The position numbers were made by a program, and so were the translations under genes. 64,000 nt of DNA from Cellulophaga algicola DSM 14237 (lineage in GTDB: Bacteria > Bacteroidota > Bacteroidia > Flavobacteriales > Flavobacteriaceae), in contig NC_014934.1 of assembly GCF_000186265.1 (NCBI RefSeq), positions 4,526,001 to 4,590,000 of the forward strand. The letters run 5' to 3'. The notes below the pieces were generated by a model. That model was not told the origin of the DNA. It did not search any database and saw only the letters and a program-made list of their open reading frames with translations. Shown here one piece after another: positions 61,313-64,000 of this stretch (position 1 is the stretch's first letter; each line of letters begins with the position of its first letter).

Positions 61313-62056
61313 TTACCTTGTTTGCAAGTCGATAAAGGTTTTTTTATATGTTTTTGAAATTGGTACTCTATTTCCGTTTTCTAATACAACATATCCTTCA
61401 TTTTCAAAACTACGTACCTTATCTAAGTGTACTATATGTGATTTATGGCATTTAAAAAAAGGGTTATCGAGAATATTGGCAAATTTTCCAATATTATAAG
61501 AGCTCGTTATAGTGGTATTATTAAGCAAATGAATTTTTGTATATCCCTCATACCCTTCTATATGTAAAACCTCGTTATAAGGGATAAAAGATATTCCCTT
61601 TATTGTTGGGATTAATAGTTTATTATTATTTGTAACATGTTCTGTTAATAAACTAAGAAGCTTAGTATTACTTTCGTTTTGTGCTTTTTGGTTTATTATA
61701 TCCTTCGCTTTATTTACTGCCGTAATTAAATCATTATTTGCTATTGGTTTTAAAACATAATCTACTGCATTTTGTTTAAAAGCTTCTATAGCATATTCAT
61801 TATAAGCAGTAACAAAAATTATTTGAAAATTAATTTTTGTTAGCTTTGTTAATAAATCAAATCCGTTTATTCTAGGCATCTCAATGTCTAAGAACACTAA
61901 ATCTGGTTGGTTTTTTTGTAATTCTACTATTGCATCCTCTGGTTTTTGAAATGTATTCACCACTTCAATATCCGGAAAAAGTTTACTTATTTTCTGCTGT
62001 AAACCTTTTATATTAGCAATCTCATCATCTATTACTATTGCAGTTATTTTACTCAT
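61313..62056 (-). CDS. LytTR-family response regulator
   Basis: This 247-residue regulator has an N-terminal receiver domain (about 1-120). The phosphoacceptor Asp is in LVFLDIEMPRINGFDLL, the Thr/Ala site is in FVTAYNEYAIEAF, and Lys is in VLKPI. The C-terminal LytTR DNA-binding domain (about 145-245) contains YNEVLHIEGYEGYTKIHL and FKCHKSHIVHLDKVRSF. It overlaps the histidine kinase gene by four bases, so they form one two-component system. The promoters it binds are not evident here. Confidence 0.93.
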   Translation of the reverse strand: MSKITAIVIDDEIANIKGLQQKISKLFPDIEVVNTFQKPEDAIVELQKNQPDLVFLDIEMPRINGFDLLTKLTKINFQIIFVTAYNEYAIEAFKQNAVDYVLKPIANNDLITAVNKAKDIINQKAQNESNTKLLSLLTEHVTNNNKLLIPTIKGISFIPYNEVLHIEGYEGYTKIHLLNNTTITSSYNIGKFANILDNPFFKCHKSHIVHLDKVRSFENEGYVVLENGNRVPISKTYKKTFIDLQTR

Positions 62057-64000
62057 TCTGACAAATGTTTTATTATAAAAGTTACTTTACTGCCTTTATC
62101 ACTTTTTTCGGGATACATTTCCGAAAAACTATGTGTCACATGCCAATCTCTAGATTGATTTAAAAAATGAATTCTATCTTTTAAAACATTGGAGGATTTT
62201 ACTTTTTTTCCTAATCTCACCTTATTTTTTTTATAACCTACACCATCATCCATTACAGCTACTCGAAGCGTATCTTCACTTATATATTCAAAATTTATAC
62301 GTAGTAAACCATTTGTTTCTTTATTAAAAATACCATGATTAATGGCGTTTTCAACAATAGGCTGTAGCAACATCGTTGGTATATAACTTTTAGATATATT
62401 AATGGCGGTATTTACATGTATTTTATAACTTAATTTCTCTTTAAACCTAAGTTTTTCAATTTCTAAATAGCTATTTAGAAGCTCAATTTCTTCTGATATT
62501 AATATTTCATTTTCTTTAGATAGTTCAAAAAATTTACGAATTAGTTTTGAAAATTTAACTAAATACATCTCGGAAGATTCAAAATCATTCTCATTAATAA
62601 AATACTGAATTGCAGAAAGAGAATTGAACACAAAATGAGGGTTCATTTGCGAACGTAGGGCTCTTAATTGAATTTCAGACAATTCTTTTTCTAAAATAAT
62701 TTTTTGGTCCTTTTTAAACTGAATCCTTTTACTAATAAACCAGACAATGCATATTACTAAAGAACCAATAATAACACTAACTACTATTTTAAACCATAAA
62801 GTTTGCCAAAACATTGGTCTAATCATAATTTCTAAACTTTTCGTCACTACATTACCATGATGATTCGTAGCCTTTAATTCTAAAGTATACTTATTTGGTG
62901 TTAATGTATGAAGGTTTATTTGGTTAGAAGAAGTGTTGATCCAAGTAGTCTGGTTAGGCAATAAGCGGTATGCTTTTTTTAAATTATCTTGATTAGAATA
63001 CTCAATGACACCAAAATCTATTTGAATGTTTCCTGAATCAGAATAATCCAGTTCTAAACAAGTTTTTTCTTGTACTTTTCCATTGAAAGTGATGCCGTCT
63101 ATATAAATACGCTGCAGCTGATTATTATGATTGTTTTGGGTATTTAATGCTGTTAAACCAACATCTGTAGCTACATATAACAAACTATCTTTTACAGTTA
63201 TTGAATTTACTTTGTTTGCCAATAACCCATCAGACTCATAAAACGAGGCTGCTATTTCAAAAATAGAATTATTTTCTTTTATTTGATGTACTCCTTTTTG
63301 TGTTGCAATCCAGAAAGATTTTTCATTTTCTACAAAAATATCTTCAACACTATAATCTTTAGTCGAATGTATTAATACTGCATTTTCACCATCAAAAATA
63401 TAGACCCCAAAACCATCCGTACCAACTGCTATTTTTGTTTTATTTAAAGCCGCTAACTTTAGAATTGGTTTTTTGAATATTTCCCGATCAGAAATTAATT
63501 GAATACTATCTTTTAACAAAGATTTTAAACCCGATGATGTACCAATAATTAATTTGTTTTGAAGCGAAGAAAAATCGCTTATAGCATATTCAAAATAGAA
63601 ATTTTCGATAGAAAGATTTTCTATATTTAACTTATTTACACCTTGATATACATTGCTATATATGGTATTATTATGATTTATAAATCTTCTCCCAATGTGG
63701 TTTTTTTTGAACGTTGAGTTATTAAATTTTATGCTTTCGAATTGGTCATTTTTATACCATATAACACTCATTTCTGTACTGTAAATAAAGCCGTCATCGT
63801 TTTTTAAAGGGTTAATTGAAAAACTATATTCATCATTTTTAAAAGAAAGATTAAATAGATTTGTGCTTTTACTTAAAGCATACAACCCTTTCTTATAAAC
63901 AGAAGCCCATATTTGATGGTTTATGCTTTTTAATTCTTGAACCTTTTCATTTAGAAAATAAGTTTTGGTATTCTTCTTTGATGCTGGAAAAAAATAAACT
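62053..64000 (-). CDS. Propeller-type LytS/YpdA histidine kinase, 5' part outside window
   Basis: The reading frame is open through base 64000, so the N-terminus lies right of the window; the TTG at 63885 is not a real start. The visible part has beta-propeller repeats of the two-component-regulator type (about 63900-63150) and a Y_Y_Y Ig-like domain (RLLPNQTTWINTSSN, then LTPNKYTLELKATN). One membrane helix follows, then a His_kinase domain with the phosphoacceptor His in RSQMNPHFVFNSLSA and an ATPase with VENAINHG. It is a hybrid-less sensor of an extracytoplasmic signal, partnered with the LytTR regulator. Confidence 0.9.
   Translation of the reverse strand, partial: VYFFPASKKNTKTYFLNEKVQELKSINHQIWASVYKKGLYALSKSTNLFNLSFKNDEYSFSINPLKNDDGFIYSTEMSVIWYKNDQFESIKFNNSTFKKNHIGRRFINHNNTIYSNVYQGVNKLNIENLSIENFYFEYAISDFSSLQNKLIIGTSSGLKSLLKDSIQLISDREIFKKPILKLAALNKTKIAVGTDGFGVYIFDGENAVLIHSTKDYSVEDIFVENEKSFWIATQKGVHQIKENNSIFEIAASFYESDGLLANKVNSITVKDSLLYVATDVGLTALNTQNNHNNQLQRIYIDGITFNGKVQEKTCLELDYSDSGNIQIDFGVIEYSNQDNLKKAYRLLPNQTTWINTSSNQINLHTLTPNKYTLELKATNHHGNVVTKSLEIMIRPMFWQTLWFKIVVSVIIGSLVICIVWFISKRIQFKKDQKIILEKELSEIQLRALRSQMNPHFVFNSLSAIQYFINENDFESSEMYLVKFSKLIRKFFELSKENEILISEEIELLNSYLEIEKLRFKEKLSYKIHVNTAINISKSYIPTMLLQPIVENAINHGIFNKETNGLLRINFEYISEDTLRVAVMDDGVGYKKNKVRLGKKVKSSNVLKDRIHFLNQSRDWHVTHSFSEMYPEKSDKGSKVTFIIKHLSE

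Noticed and set aside
63300-63885. TTG at 63885 as the kinase start
   Set aside because: The frame continues open through propeller-like sequence to base 64000, so the gene is simply cut by the window edge.

Overview
The window is AT-rich and densely coded. It looks like chromosome from a marine member of the Flavobacteriaceae (Bacteroidota) that degrades algal polysaccharides. The signs are SusC/CirA-type outer-membrane receptor architecture, a type IX secretion C-terminal tail, many lipoproteins with a Cys lipobox, families largely confined to Bacteroidota (DUF4494, DUF6515, DUF6702, DUF4280), promoter-like TAnnTTTG boxes, and three enzyme types for red- and brown-algal gels (iota-carrageenase GH82, agarase-type GH16, alginate-lyase-like PL7). 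I cannot fix the genus; Cellulophaga, Zobellia and Maribacter relatives would all fit. I saw no tRNA, rRNA, CRISPR array, intact insertion sequence or prophage.

Layout. 1-1810: two ABC-2 export permeases, the first cut by the window edge. 1843-3078: an unrecognised gene. 3212-10686: a tight operon of TonB-dependent receptor, M29/NicX-like metalloenzyme, NCS1 permease, PepD-type dipeptidase and a second NCS1 permease, followed at 10899 by an ornithine cyclodeaminase-family gene. It reads as an uptake-and-breakdown route for a small nitrogenous compound that I cannot identify. 12001-17026: DUF2130 protein, EamA exporter, YHYH and DUF6702-like exported proteins, and a lipoprotein with metallothionein-like cysteine repeats. 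17101-20718: three lipoprotein polysaccharidases (PL7, GH82, GH16) with a GntR-like operator candidate. 20858-28388: DNA-repair and stress genes (YcaQ-type glycosylase, CNMP/TrxR-like flavoprotein with a UBP zinc finger, Dps, cupin, quinone oxidoreductase, nitroreductase, AlkB), interrupted at 25281-25850 by four copies of an intergenic palindromic repeat. 28433-33428: two succinate-semialdehyde dehydrogenase-like genes around an AraC regulator and an SDR. 33517-43842: a T9SS-exported agarase, a CPA2 antiporter, a CotH-like protein, a protealysin-like protease with its emfourin-type inhibitor, a Mpo1-like protein, and a TetR regulator with a perfect 24-bp palindrome upstream.

44117-61004 is the most unusual part: a type VI secretion effector/immunity island. 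It starts with VgrG and a Tle1-type (DUF2235) lipase. Three tandem DUF2931 lipoproteins follow; the second and third carry a 5' remnant of the next gene in front of them. Then come an unknown protein, a DUF4280 PAAR-like tip and a large metzincin-type metalloprotease candidate effector. The island ends with arrays of paralogous secreted or lipoprotein genes, a truncated copy, and a 53-bp perfect direct repeat flanking two of them. The core T6SS apparatus is not in the window.

61313-64000: a LytTR response regulator and a propeller-type histidine kinase that runs off the right edge.
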